A stretch of 64,000 nt of DNA from Hoeflea sp. 108. GTDB lineage: Bacteria; Pseudomonadota; Alphaproteobacteria; Rhizobiales; Rhizobiaceae. Below the pieces are notes generated by a model. The model was not told the DNA's origin. It saw only the letters and a program-made list of their open reading frames with translations, and ran no database searches. The stretch lies in NCBI RefSeq assembly GCF_000372965.1, contig NZ_KB890024.1, forward strand, positions 2,172,839-2,236,838, written 5' to 3'. This document shows positions 1 to 8,859 of this stretch, in pieces. Each line of letters begins with the position of its first letter. The first letter of the stretch is position 1. Position numbers and translations under genes: made by a program.

Positions 1-2
1 AT

Positions 3-3000
3 CTCGCCGGCGAGGATCTGACGGCGGTGCCTGAGCCTGCCGTGCCCTACGCGGAGCCCGCTGCGCAGGCTTCCTACATGTCGGTCGATGCGCCCGTAGC
101 CTATGCGCCCGTGGAGACCTCGGTGTCCTACGCGCGCTCGCAGGAGCCGTCCTTCGATGCCGGCGCGTTCGACGACGCCGTGGCCGATTCCTTCGAGCAG
201 GGCCTCGCGCTCGAAAACGAGCTGATCGCCGAGCCGGTCTACGAGGCTGCGCCCGAAGCAAGCTATGTGCAGCAGCCGACAGTTTCGTCCGACGCCGACC
301 AGGCGTTCGACGACGCCCTGGATGCCTCTTTCGAGCAGCATTTCAGCCTCGAGAACGAGCTGCTGCCAGTTGACGAGACCGTCGGGCAGGCAGCGAGCCA
401 CGTGGCCTACGAAGCTGAAGCGCCGATGGCCTTCGAGGCCCCGCTGGCACCGGTCGCCTACGAAGCGCCTGTGGCGAATGAAGTGCAAGATGTCGACGCT
501 GATTTCGATGTCGCGCTTGCCGATGTTGATATGGATTTCGCCGCTCACGACGATGCTGCGGAAGCAACTTACGCCGAGCCCGAATTGGTTGCTGACGACC
601 AACTGACGCTGGGCGACTATCAGCCGTCAGAGCCTGAAGCTGCGTTTGCCCATCACGAGCCGGTCGAAGCGGTAGCCTTTGCTCCGGTCGCTCACGCGCA
701 GGACTATGACGAGTTCGAGCGCAGCCTTCAGAACGCGCTGAGCGACGACGAGCCGGCTTTCGAGGCCGAACCCGTCCTTACCTATGTGCCGGCCGCTGCC
801 TATGAGCCGGAAGCTAAGCCCGTGGCTGAAGCACCGGTAGCTGCTTCAGAAGACAACAGCCTTGAAGACGAGCTCAATGCCCTGCTGGGCGTCATGAGCA
901 GTCAGGCAAAGGCGCTGTCCGAGCCGGTTGCGGCGCCGGCGCCTGTCGCTGCCCAGCCTGCGACGTCCTATGCGTCGTGGGTAGCCCCGCAGCCGCGCGA
1001 GACACCTTATCAGCCCTACGTGCCTGCCCAGTCCTATGCGCCAGCGCGGGAGGTTGCCCCGGCACCAGTCGAGGCTAGCTACGCTGCGCCTAGCTACGAC
1101 CATCAGGCCGATGACGACGTCAGCTTCGACGACGATGCATTCGACATGGCCTTCGAGCGCAGCGCAGCAGACGAGCCGGCAGCCGTTGCGGCCGCACCGG
1201 TGCAGCCTGCTGCGGATCGTCCGCTGGCGGCATCGCGTTATGAGCAGGCCCGCAGCTGGGGATTGACCACGCCGCTCGCTCCGCGCGCAGCAACTGCCGA
1301 GATTCAGCCGATCCAGAAGCCCGACGCCTATATATCGGCCGCTCCGACCTATGAGCCGGTTGCTCCTGCCTATGAGCCAGCTGCCGCGACCTATGAGCCC
1401 GTCGCCGAGACCTACGTGTCGCACGCCGAGCCTGTGGTCGAGCTCTCCGAGCCCGAGCCTGTCGTCGATGTTGCCGACGATCTCGAGGCCGAGCTGTTTG
1501 CAGCCGTATCGTCCTATGATGACGCTCCCGATATCGAAACTGTCGACGTGCCGGAAAAGGCTGTTGCGCTTGCCGACGACCTCGACATCCCCGAGTTGTC
1601 GTTTGAGGACGACACGCCGCCGGCGCCCGTCTTCGACGATCTCGATGGCGAGTTCTCGAACCTGATGAACGAGATGAACGCTGGCGACACAGCTTCGCAG
1701 GCGACGCCTTCGAACTATCAGACCAACCCCTATGCCACCGGCTTCGATCGCAAGACGCTGCGCGATGGCGATGTGGCGTCCCATCCGATCGACATGCCGG
1801 CTGCAGCCGCGGTCGCCGGTGTCGCCGCAGGCGCTGCTGCCACCTATGCCGGCCGTGGCGCACAGGGTTCTGACCGAAATGCCGGCTTCGACTTTGGGTC
1901 GCCGCAGCAGCCGCGCCATCAGGCACAGGCCGACGAGTTCGCCTATGATCCTGATTTCGATGAGGCCATGGAAGCGTCCGACCTTGCGGGCATGCCGGCC
2001 GAGAAGCGTCCTGCCCGTCGCGGCATGATGATCGCCGCTGCCGTTGGCGCCGTCGCCATCCTCGGAGGCATCGGCGCCTGGGCGCTGTCTTTCGGCGGCG
2101 TCGAGGGCGCTGGCGCTCCGGTGCTGGTCAAGGCCGACGAGAGCCCGATCAAGGTCAAGCCGGAAAACCCCGGTGGCGCTGTGGTGCCGAACCAGGACAG
2201 CAAGGTCTACGACCGCGTCGCTGGCGACCGCAACGGTGCGCCGGAACAGCAGAAGCTGGTGACCAATTCGGAAGAGCCGATCGACGTCACCGCCCAGGAC
2301 GCCGAAACCGCCAGCAACATGCCGCTGGATGCCGAAGATGTTGCCGATGCGCCGGCGACGGCAAAGTCGGAAGAGCGCGTCCAGCCGGCTGACCAGCCGG
2401 ACGCGAACACCGAAACCGCAGCTGTCGCTCCGCGCAAGGTCCGCACCATGGTGGTGAAGCCTGACGGCACGCTGGTGGCGCGCGAAGAGCCGGCACCTGC
2501 ACCGGTGGTGGCTGCCACCGAACCGGCCGATCCCGCCCCGCAGCGTGTTGCCGAGCCTTCGGCTGAGGCAACCGGCACCGTTCCGGCTGCCGCCAAGCCG
2601 GCGCTTGCGCCTGTCGCTGCAGCCAAGCCTGTACAGTCGGCCAACACCCCGGCCAGCGCGCCGATCGCCCCGCAGCGCCCGTCCGAACAACCGGTCAACG
2701 TTGTCGGCGAGGTCAAGCCCGACCAGGTTGCGGCTCTCGCTCCGGCCGCAACGACCGCAGCGGCATCCGGCGCCTGGGCGATGCAGATCGCTTCGCAGCC
2801 GAGCGAAGACGCAGCCAAGTCGACCTACGCCGATCTGGTGAAGCGTTACGGTAGCGTGCTCAACGGCCACCAGGCCAGCATCGTCAAGGCCGAGATCGCG
2901 GGCAAGGGCACCTTCTGGCGCGTCCGCGTCCCGGCAGGCAGCCGCAACGACGCGGTCGCCCTGTGCGAAAGCTACAAGGCAGCCGGCGGCAACTGCTTCG

Positions 3001-3011
3001 TCTCGAAGTAA
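3..3011 (+). CDS. SPOR domain-containing membrane protein (5' end outside window)
   Basis: The reading frame is open to the first base of the window, so the start lies upstream; the GTG at 27 is only the first internal start-like codon. The visible part has about 1000 residues. Most of it is a disordered Ala/Pro/Glu/Tyr-rich region with degenerate YEPVA-like repeats and a duplicated block of the form FDDA..SFEQ..LENEL (near residues 48-65 and 91-110). One transmembrane helix follows an RRG anchor near residue 670. A C-terminal SPOR domain of about 80 residues begins at a WAMQIAS motif. SPOR domains bind denuded septal peptidoglycan, so the expected topology is a cytoplasmic N-terminus and a periplasmic SPOR domain. 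It sits just upstream of nagZ, as in other rhizobia, which fits a role in cell-wall metabolism or division. The role of the long cytoplasmic region is unknown. Confidence 0.85.
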   Translation, partial: LAGEDLTAVPEPAVPYAEPAAQASYMSVDAPVAYAPVETSVSYARSQEPSFDAGAFDDAVADSFEQGLALENELIAEPVYEAAPEASYVQQPTVSSDADQAFDDALDASFEQHFSLENELLPVDETVGQAASHVAYEAEAPMAFEAPLAPVAYEAPVANEVQDVDADFDVALADVDMDFAAHDDAAEATYAEPELVADDQLTLGDYQPSEPEAAFAHHEPVEAVAFAPVAHAQDYDEFERSLQNALSDDEPAFEAEPVLTYVPAAAYEPEAKPVAEAPVAASEDNSLEDELNALLGVMSSQAKALSEPVAAPAPVAAQPATSYASWVAPQPRETPYQPYVPAQSYAPAREVAPAPVEASYAAPSYDHQADDDVSFDDDAFDMAFERSAADEPAAVAAAPVQPAADRPLAASRYEQARSWGLTTPLAPRAATAEIQPIQKPDAYISAAPTYEPVAPAYEPAAATYEPVAETYVSHAEPVVELSEPEPVVDVADDLEAELFAAVSSYDDAPDIETVDVPEKAVALADDLDIPELSFEDDTPPAPVFDDLDGEFSNLMNEMNAGDTASQATPSNYQTNPYATGFDRKTLRDGDVASHPIDMPAAAAVAGVAAGAAATYAGRGAQGSDRNAGFDFGSPQQPRHQAQADEFAYDPDFDEAMEASDLAGMPAEKRPARRGMMIAAAVGAVAILGGIGAWALSFGGVEGAGAPVLVKADESPIKVKPENPGGAVVPNQDSKVYDRVAGDRNGAPEQQKLVTNSEEPIDVTAQDAETASNMPLDAEDVADAPATAKSEERVQPADQPDANTETAAVAPRKVRTMVVKPDGTLVAREEPAPAPVVAATEPADPAPQRVAEPSAEATGTVPAAAKPALAPVAAAKPVQSANTPASAPIAPQRPSEQPVNVVGEVKPDQVAALAPAATTAAASGAWAMQIASQPSEDAAKSTYADLVKRYGSVLNGHQASIVKAEIAGKGTFWRVRVPAGSRNDAVALCESYKAAGGNCFVSK

Positions 3012-3035
3012 GGCCTGAGCAAACCAGCGAATTGG

Positions 3036-3067
3036 ACGGCGCAGCCTGGCTGCGCCGTTTTCGTTTT
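3036..3067 (+). terminator. Rho-independent terminator after the SPOR gene
   Basis: A 10-bp GC-rich stem (ACGGCGCAGC pairing with GCTGCGCCGT, 3-nt loop) starts 25 bases after the stop codon and is followed by a T-rich run (TTTCGTTTT). It probably ends the SPOR transcript before nagZ. Confidence 0.7.
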
Positions 3068-3152
3068 GGCGCCAGGCGCGCCGCGCCGGACGCAAATCAC
3101 GATACGGCTGCGGCCGATTCTATCCGACCAAGAAAGGCGCTAAGCTGCCGTC

Positions 3153-4172
3153 ATGACCGAATCAAAATCCATAATCCTCGGCTGCGCCGGCCTGTCGCTC
3201 ACACCGGATGAGATTGCGTTCTATCGCAATGAACGGCCCTGGGGCTTCATCCTCTTCGCCCGCAACGTCAGGGAAGGCGAGCAGATCCGCGATCTGGTGG
3301 CTGAGATGCGCGACAGTGTTGGCCGGCCCGACGCGCCTGTGTTCATCGACCAGGAGGGCGGCCGGGTGCAGCGACTGCGTCCGCCGCTGGCGCCGAACTA
3401 TCCGGCCGGTGGCGCACTCGGCGCGCTTTATCAGAGCGACAGCGAGGCGGGGCTGCGGGCTGCCTGGCTGCATGCGCGCCTCCATGCCTTCGACCTTGCT
3501 CGCTACGGCATCACTGCCGACTGCCTGCCTGTGCTCGACGTGCCGGTGGAGGGCGCGAGCGACGTGATCGGCGCGCGCGCCTACGGACGCGATCCGGCGA
3601 CGGTGGCCGCCCTCGGGCTTGCTGCTGCCGAAGGGCTTCTGGCCGGCGGTGTCCTGCCTGTCATGAAGCACATTCCAGGCCATGGCCGGGCGACTGCCGA
3701 CACGCATTTCGAGCTGCCGCGCGTCGACACGCCGCTCGATGAGCTGCGTGCCCATGATTTCGCGCCCTTCAAGGCGCTCAATCATCTGCCGATCGCGATG
3801 ACCGCGCATGTCATCTTCGACGCCGTCGATCCCGAGGCGCCGGCCACCACCTCACGCAAGGTGATCGAGGAGATCGTGCGCGGCGAAATCGGCTTCGACG
3901 GCCTGCTGGTCAGCGACGACACGTCGATGAAGGCACTTTCTGGGGATTTCCCGTCAAAATCGGCGGCAATCCTTGCGGCAGGCGTCGATATTGTCCTTCA
4001 CTGCAACGGGGTGATGGAAGAGATGCAAGGCATCGCTTCACGTGCAATTCCGCTCATGGGCAAGCCGCTCGAACGCGCGGAAAGGGCGCTCAAGGCGATC
4101 ACGGCGGGCGATGGCCACGACGAGGCATCGATCAGGGCAGAATTCGGTCATTATTTCGAGGCAGTTGCATAG
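3153..4172 (+). CDS. nagZ: Beta-N-acetylhexosaminidase NagZ (GH3)
   Basis: A 339-residue glycoside hydrolase family 3 enzyme of the NagZ type, which removes N-acetylglucosamine from 1,6-anhydromuropeptides in the cytoplasm during cell-wall recycling. The NagZ signature KHIPGHG is at residues 172-178, followed by the D183-x-H185 catalytic dyad, and the nucleophile aspartate lies in SDDTSM near 255. Length is normal for single-domain NagZ. There is no signal peptide, as expected for a cytosolic enzyme. The gene is followed after 24 bases by scpA, so the two may be co-transcribed. Confidence 0.93.
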   Translation: MTESKSIILGCAGLSLTPDEIAFYRNERPWGFILFARNVREGEQIRDLVAEMRDSVGRPDAPVFIDQEGGRVQRLRPPLAPNYPAGGALGALYQSDSEAGLRAAWLHARLHAFDLARYGITADCLPVLDVPVEGASDVIGARAYGRDPATVAALGLAAAEGLLAGGVLPVMKHIPGHGRATADTHFELPRVDTPLDELRAHDFAPFKALNHLPIAMTAHVIFDAVDPEAPATTSRKVIEEIVRGEIGFDGLLVSDDTSMKALSGDFPSKSAAILAAGVDIVLHCNGVMEEMQGIASRAIPLMGKPLERAERALKAITAGDGHDEASIRAEFGHYFEAVA

Positions 4173-4196
4173 CCTCTCAAGGAGAAGGCACGGATC

Positions 4197-5039
4197 TTGG
4201 CGGAAGCATTGGAAAGCAAGGCTGCAAAGCCCGCACCGATGGACCGCCTGTGGGCGGAGGCGCCTGACGACCGCACGTCGGACGATCCGGCGCTGGTTGT
4301 CGACGTTGCCGGCTTCGAAGGTCCGCTCGATCTGCTTTTGCACCTGGCACGCAGCCAACGCGTCGATCTCTCGCGCATTTCGATCCTCGCACTTGTCGAG
4401 CAGTACCTGTCCTTCGTCTCGCAGGCACGGGCGCTGAGGCTTGAACTTGCCGCCGATTATCTGGTGATGGCGGCGTGGCTCGCCTTCCTCAAGTCCAAGC
4501 TCCTCATCCCGAAGCAACCGGGTGAAGAGGGCGAGAGCGGTGAGGAAATGGCTGCCGTGCTGCAGTTCCGCCTGAAGCGCCTCGAAGCGATGCGCGATGC
4601 AGCCGCCCGGCTCGTCAACCGTAACCGGCTCGGTCGCGACGTCTTCCAGCGCGGCGCGCCGGAGATGGTCATCATCGACAAGCGCAACGAATATTCGGCG
4701 TCGCTCTATGACTTGCTGAGCGCCTATGCCGGCCAGCGGCAGCGTCAGGCCATCACCAACGTGCAGATCGCCAAACGTGGTGTGTGGTCGCTCAAGCAGG
4801 CGCGCGATATCCTGACGCGCCTGATCGGCCAGTTCGACGACTGGACCGCGCTCGACCATTTCCTGATCCGCTACACCACCCGTCCGGAGGAACGCCCGAC
4901 GGCGATCGCCAGCTCCTTTGCCGCCAGCTTGGAGCTGGTGCGCGAGGGCCATATCGAGATCCGGCAGCATGAGCCGTTTGCGCCGATCTACCTGCGCGAC
5001 CGTCATCATGCGGCCCGACAGACCGAAGGTGCGTCATGA
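4197..5039 (+). CDS. scpA: Segregation and condensation protein A
   Basis: ScpA is the kleisin subunit of the bacterial Smc-ScpAB condensin, which compacts and segregates the chromosome. The signature FEGPLDLLLHLARSQRVDL lies near residue 40 and is followed by the helical ScpA core. The start is TTG at 4197, supported by an AAGGAGA ribosome binding site about 10 bases upstream; a later in-frame ATG would remove residues before the conserved core. The 280-residue length is usual for rhizobial ScpA. The stop overlaps the start of scpB (ATGA), so translation of the two is coupled. Confidence 0.93.
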   Translation: MAEALESKAAKPAPMDRLWAEAPDDRTSDDPALVVDVAGFEGPLDLLLHLARSQRVDLSRISILALVEQYLSFVSQARALRLELAADYLVMAAWLAFLKSKLLIPKQPGEEGESGEEMAAVLQFRLKRLEAMRDAAARLVNRNRLGRDVFQRGAPEMVIIDKRNEYSASLYDLLSAYAGQRQRQAITNVQIAKRGVWSLKQARDILTRLIGQFDDWTALDHFLIRYTTRPEERPTAIASSFAASLELVREGHIEIRQHEPFAPIYLRDRHHAARQTEGAS

Positions 5040-5770
5040 CCGAGGGCTCGAACGTTGTTCCGTTTGCCGTCGACAACGAGGACGGCGAAACCGTCGAACG
5101 CAATCCTGCGGCCCGGATGCATCTGGCAGAGGCCGTACGCATGGCCGAGGCGATCGTCTTTGCCAGCGCCCAGCCGGTGAGCGAGCGCCAGCTGGTGCAG
5201 CGCCTGCCTGAAGGCGTCGACGTGCCGGCGGCCATGGCCGAACTGCAGCGCATTTACGAGCGCCGCGGCGTCAACCTCGTTCGTGTCGCAGATTCCTGGG
5301 CCTTCCGCACGGCAGGCGATCTCGCCTTCCTGATGAGTCGCGACACGGTCCAGCAGAAGAAGTTGTCACGTGCGGCGCTCGAAGTTCTGTCGGTCATCGC
5401 CTATCATCAGCCGGTGACGCGCGCCGAGATCGAGGACATCAGGGGCGTCGAAACCTCCAAGGGCACACTCGACACGCTGATGGAGACAGAGTGGGTACGT
5501 ATGCGCGGCCGCCGCAAGACGCCGGGCCGGCCCGTGACCTACGGCACGACCGACAAGTTCCTCGACCATTTCGGCCTCGAGGAAATCCGCGATCTGCCTG
5601 GCATCGACGAGCTCAAGGGGGCGGGGCTCCTGTCGTCACGCATGCCGCCCGGCTTCTCGGTGCCACTGCCGCCAGCCGACCCGGACCAGCTCACCGAGGA
5701 CGAGGATCCGTTGACGGACATCGACCTCGAGGAGCTTGGCCTGTTGACACCTCGTGTCACAGATGATTGA
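5036..5770 (+). CDS. scpB: Segregation and condensation protein B
   Basis: ScpB dimerises and binds ScpA in the Smc condensin complex. The 244-residue protein has the two winged-helix domains of the family; the conserved stretch LSRAALEVLSVIAYHQPVTR is near residues 107-126 and is followed by IEDIRGVETSKGTLDTL. The acidic C-terminal tail (residues 210-244) is commonly variable. Its ATG overlaps the scpA stop by 4 bases. Confidence 0.93.
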   Translation: MTEGSNVVPFAVDNEDGETVERNPAARMHLAEAVRMAEAIVFASAQPVSERQLVQRLPEGVDVPAAMAELQRIYERRGVNLVRVADSWAFRTAGDLAFLMSRDTVQQKKLSRAALEVLSVIAYHQPVTRAEIEDIRGVETSKGTLDTLMETEWVRMRGRRKTPGRPVTYGTTDKFLDHFGLEEIRDLPGIDELKGAGLLSSRMPPGFSVPLPPADPDQLTEDEDPLTDIDLEELGLLTPRVTDD

Positions 5771-5808
5771 CCGGCGCCGGTGAGGAACCGGCCCCCGGAG
5801 GTTCATCT

Positions 5809-6912
5809 GTGACGACCGACAAAGCCCAGACAGCAGCTCGCGTGACGGCGGGCGTGACCTTTGCAGCGCGTCTGGCGTTCGAGAACATTCGCCATTCCTT
5901 CGCCAATGGCGCGGAAACCTTGCGTGACGTCAGCCTGGCCGCCGAGCCGGGCGAGGTACTGTGCCTGCTCGGCCCGTCCGGTTCCGGCAAGACGACCCTG
6001 TTGAGGATCGCCGCCGGCATCGAGGCGCAATCGTCGGGCAGGGTGCTGCTCAACGGCAAGGAGATCGCCGGTCCCCAGGTGTTCCTGCCGCCGGAGCAGC
6101 GCTCGATAGGCCTAGTTTTCCAGGATTTCGCGCTCTTCCCACATCTCACGATCCTCGACAATGTCCGTTTCGGACTGACCGCGCTGTCGCGCGACGAGAG
6201 CAGGAAAGAAGCGCTGATCGCGCTCGCCCGCGTCGGCCTCGAGCACTATGCCGACAACTATCCGCATGCGCTGTCGGGCGGCGAGCAGCAGCGCGTGGCG
6301 CTGGCCCGCGCGCTCGCGCCGCGGCCTGCGGTGCTGTTGATGGACGAACCTTTTTCCGGCCTCGATTCGCGCCTCAAGGATTCGGTGCGCGCCGAAACTC
6401 TGGCGATCCTGCGCGAAAGCCGCGCCACCGCGATTGTCGTTACCCACGACGCCGAAGAGGCGATGCGCATGGGCGACCGCATCGCGCTCTTGAAGGACGG
6501 CAAGCTGGTGCAGACGGGCAGGGCGGAGGATCTTTACCTCAGTCCGGCCAACCTGTTCGTCGCCGGCTTCTTCTCCGAGCTGAACGTCTTTTCTGCGCGC
6601 GTCAGAAATGGCGTTGCCGAAACGCCTGTCGGCAAGGTGGAAACCGAGATTGCCGATGGCGCCCAGGTCTCCGTGGCAGTCCGCCTCACCGGCATCGATG
6701 TCAGCGAGACAGAAGGCGAAATCCAGGCCCGCATCATCTCCCGGCGCTATCTCGGCGTGGTGGAGTTGCTGGAGCTAGCTGTTCCGGGCGCCGAGACACC
6801 GGTCAGGGCACGCACCCGCTGCGGCGCTTTGTCCGCAAAAGCTCGTGATATATGGCTGTCGCTTCGGAATGCCGATGTTCTAGTGTTTGAATCCGGAAGC
6901 GAAAGAGCCTAG
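5809..6912 (+). CDS. ABC transporter ATP-binding protein, FbpC/PotA-like, orphan
   Basis: ATPase subunit with Walker A (GPSGSGKTT), signature LSGGEQQR, Walker B (VLLMDEP), H-loop (VVTHDAEEA) and a C-terminal TOBE-like region, which resembles Fe(III), polyamine or molybdate import ATPases. The GTG at 5809 is chosen because GGAGG (5797-5801) sits 7 bases upstream; a TTG at 5767 would overlap the scpB stop but lacks such a site. No permease or binding-protein gene is next to it, so the substrate cannot be told from the context. This position between scpB and tatA is common in rhizobia. Confidence 0.85.
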   Translation: MTTDKAQTAARVTAGVTFAARLAFENIRHSFANGAETLRDVSLAAEPGEVLCLLGPSGSGKTTLLRIAAGIEAQSSGRVLLNGKEIAGPQVFLPPEQRSIGLVFQDFALFPHLTILDNVRFGLTALSRDESRKEALIALARVGLEHYADNYPHALSGGEQQRVALARALAPRPAVLLMDEPFSGLDSRLKDSVRAETLAILRESRATAIVVTHDAEEAMRMGDRIALLKDGKLVQTGRAEDLYLSPANLFVAGFFSELNVFSARVRNGVAETPVGKVETEIADGAQVSVAVRLTGIDVSETEGEIQARIISRRYLGVVELLELAVPGAETPVRARTRCGALSAKARDIWLSLRNADVLVFESGSERA

Positions 6913-6947
6913 ATCATTCGCAGGGAAACAGTTCGAAAGAGAGTTCA

Positions 6948-7166
6948 ATGGGATCCTTTTCAATCTGGCACTGGCTGATCGTTCTGGTCGTCGTGCTGCT
7001 TCTGTTCGGCCGGGGTAAGATCCCTGAGCTGATGGGCGATATGGCCAAGGGCATCAAGAGCTTCAAGAAAGGCATGTCGGACGACGATGCCGAAGACTCC
7101 AAGACTGTCGAGCATCGCTCCGACGAGACCGTGAACTCGACCAAGGAAAAGGCCAGCAAGAGCTGA
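6948..7166 (+). CDS. tatA: Twin-arginine translocase subunit TatA
   Basis: A 72-residue protein with the TatA plan: a short periplasmic start, a single transmembrane helix (about residues 6-20), the FGRGKIPELMGDMAKGIKSFKKGM hinge and amphipathic helix, then a short charged tail. TatA oligomerises to form the pore for folded proteins. It is the first gene of tatABC; tatB starts 32 bases after its stop. Confidence 0.95.
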   Translation: MGSFSIWHWLIVLVVVLLLFGRGKIPELMGDMAKGIKSFKKGMSDDDAEDSKTVEHRSDETVNSTKEKASKS

Positions 7167-7198
7167 TGCCTGGCTCTTGCTAGCCGGATCGCACCGAC

Positions 7199-7918
7199 AT
7201 GTTTGAAATCGGCTGGACCGAAATGCTGGTGATTGCGATCGTCATGATCGTGGTCGTCGGCCCCAAGGATTTGCCGCGCATGCTGCGCACCATGGGCCGC
7301 ATGACGGCCAAGGCGCGCTCCATGGCGAGCGATTTTCAGCGCCAGTTCAACGAGGCGCTCAAGGAAGCCGAGCTGGACGACGTCAAGAAGTCGGTCGACG
7401 AGCTCAGGGGCCTCAATCCCGTCAACGAAATCAAGCGGCAGCTCAATCCTTTCGAGCAGGCTGCCGCCGATGTGCGCGCCGGCATCGATTCGGCCATGAA
7501 GCCGACGCAGCCCGCGCCTCCGCCTCCTGCCGACGACGCGGTGCATGCGGCCGAGCCGTTGAAGAACGGCGCAACCGCAATGCCGGGCGTTGCCGGACCC
7601 GAGGCCATGCCGGCACCGCCTGTGTTCCCGGCGCCCGAAACACGCTCGACACCGGTCCCGGCAGCGGCGGCGCCTGCTGCGGCCGAGGCTGCCAAATCGA
7701 CCAAGCCAAAGGCCCCGGCCAAGGCGAAGTCTGCTGCCAAGCCCGCCGCTGAAGCGAAGCCAGCAGCCAAGACCAAAACCGTCGCAGCGGTCGCCAAGTC
7801 GGCCCCGGCCCCCAAGGCTGCGGCTGCCAAGGCCGCGGCTGCAAAGGCCACTGTCGCCAAGGCACCGGCGGCAAAGGCCGCCGCCAAGAAGACGACCAAA
7901 GCAGGAAGAGCCTCGTGA
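7199..7918 (+). CDS. tatB: Twin-arginine translocase subunit TatB
   Basis: TatB works with TatC in binding twin-arginine signal peptides. The N-terminus has the TatB form (FEIGWTEMLVIAIVMIVVVGP with the conserved glutamate at residue 8), then an amphipathic helix and a long Ala/Pro/Lys-rich tail typical of rhizobial TatB. At 239 residues it is longer than enterobacterial TatB because of this low-complexity tail. The stop overlaps the GTG start of tatC. Confidence 0.94.
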   Translation: MFEIGWTEMLVIAIVMIVVVGPKDLPRMLRTMGRMTAKARSMASDFQRQFNEALKEAELDDVKKSVDELRGLNPVNEIKRQLNPFEQAAADVRAGIDSAMKPTQPAPPPPADDAVHAAEPLKNGATAMPGVAGPEAMPAPPVFPAPETRSTPVPAAAAPAAAEAAKSTKPKAPAKAKSAAKPAAEAKPAAKTKTVAAVAKSAPAPKAAAAKAAAAKATVAKAPAAKAAAKKTTKAGRAS

Positions 7919-8802
7919 CAGCCGAAGACGACGAGATCGAAAAGTCATCGGCCCCGCTGATCGAGCACCTGATCGAGCTCAGGAGGCGCCTGATCTGGTC
8001 CATCGGCGGCTTCTTCGTCGCCTTCCTGGTCTGCTTCTTCTTTGCCAAGCACCTGTTCAACCTGCTCGTCATCCCGTTCAAATGGGCGACGAGATGGGCC
8101 GGGCTCGATGTGCACAAGGTCGAACTGATCTACACCGCGCCGCAGGAATTCTTCTTCACGCAGATCAAGCTCGCCATGTTCGGTGGCCTTGTCATCGCGT
8201 TCCCGCTGATCGCGATGCAGATCTACAAGTTCATCGCACCCGGTCTCTACAAGAACGAGCGCGCCGCCTTCCTGCCGTTCCTGATCGCCTCGCCGATCTT
8301 GTTCCTGATGGGCGCGTCGCTGGTCTATTTCTTCTTCACGCCGATGGTGATGTGGTTCTTCCTGGCCATGCAGCAGGCCGGCACCGACGACCAGGTGCAG
8401 ATTTCGTTGCTGCCCAAGGTGTCGGAATATCTCAGCCTCATCATGACGCTGATCTTCTCCTTCGGTCTGGTGTTCCAGTTGCCGGTGGTTACGACGCTGA
8501 TGGCGCGCGTCGGCATGGTCTCGTCGCAAGGACTGGCCGACAAGCGCAAATGGGCGATCGTGATCGCGTTCGTGGTGGCGGCCGTGCTGACGCCGCCCGA
8601 TCCGGTCAGCCAGATCGGCCTTGCCCTTCCCACGATCCTTCTTTACGAGATTTCCATCTGGACCGCCCGGATGATCGAAAAGAAGCGCGAGCAAGACCGC
8701 GTGGCGAGCGAAACTGAAGACGCGGGCGACAACCCCGCCGAGCAGACGCAAGCAGCATCAACCTCGCTCGAAGGCACAGGCAGCGGCACGAACGCCACCT
8801 GA
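7915..8802 (+). CDS. tatC: Twin-arginine translocase subunit TatC
   Basis: A 295-residue polytopic inner-membrane protein with six predicted helices. It carries TatC signatures: the N-terminal PLIEHLIELRRRL segment, which contacts the twin-arginine motif, and a long periplasmic loop with FFTQIKLA. It is the receptor core of the Tat complex. The start is GTG overlapping the tatB stop by 4 bases. The C-terminal cytoplasmic tail of about 45 residues is polar and low complexity. Confidence 0.95.
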   Translation: MTAEDDEIEKSSAPLIEHLIELRRRLIWSIGGFFVAFLVCFFFAKHLFNLLVIPFKWATRWAGLDVHKVELIYTAPQEFFFTQIKLAMFGGLVIAFPLIAMQIYKFIAPGLYKNERAAFLPFLIASPILFLMGASLVYFFFTPMVMWFFLAMQQAGTDDQVQISLLPKVSEYLSLIMTLIFSFGLVFQLPVVTTLMARVGMVSSQGLADKRKWAIVIAFVVAAVLTPPDPVSQIGLALPTILLYEISIWTARMIEKKREQDRVASETEDAGDNPAEQTQAASTSLEGTGSGTNAT

Positions 8803-8859
8803 CAGCCCGATCCGCCGTCGCGGTCGTTTCGACAAACTGCCGCGACCGGAACCTTTTAA

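Noticed and set aside
846..3095. Long antisense open frame (749 codons) opposite the SPOR gene
   Set aside because: It is a by-product of the high-GC, Ala/Pro-rich repeats on the plus strand. Its translation is Arg/Gly-rich without any family likeness.
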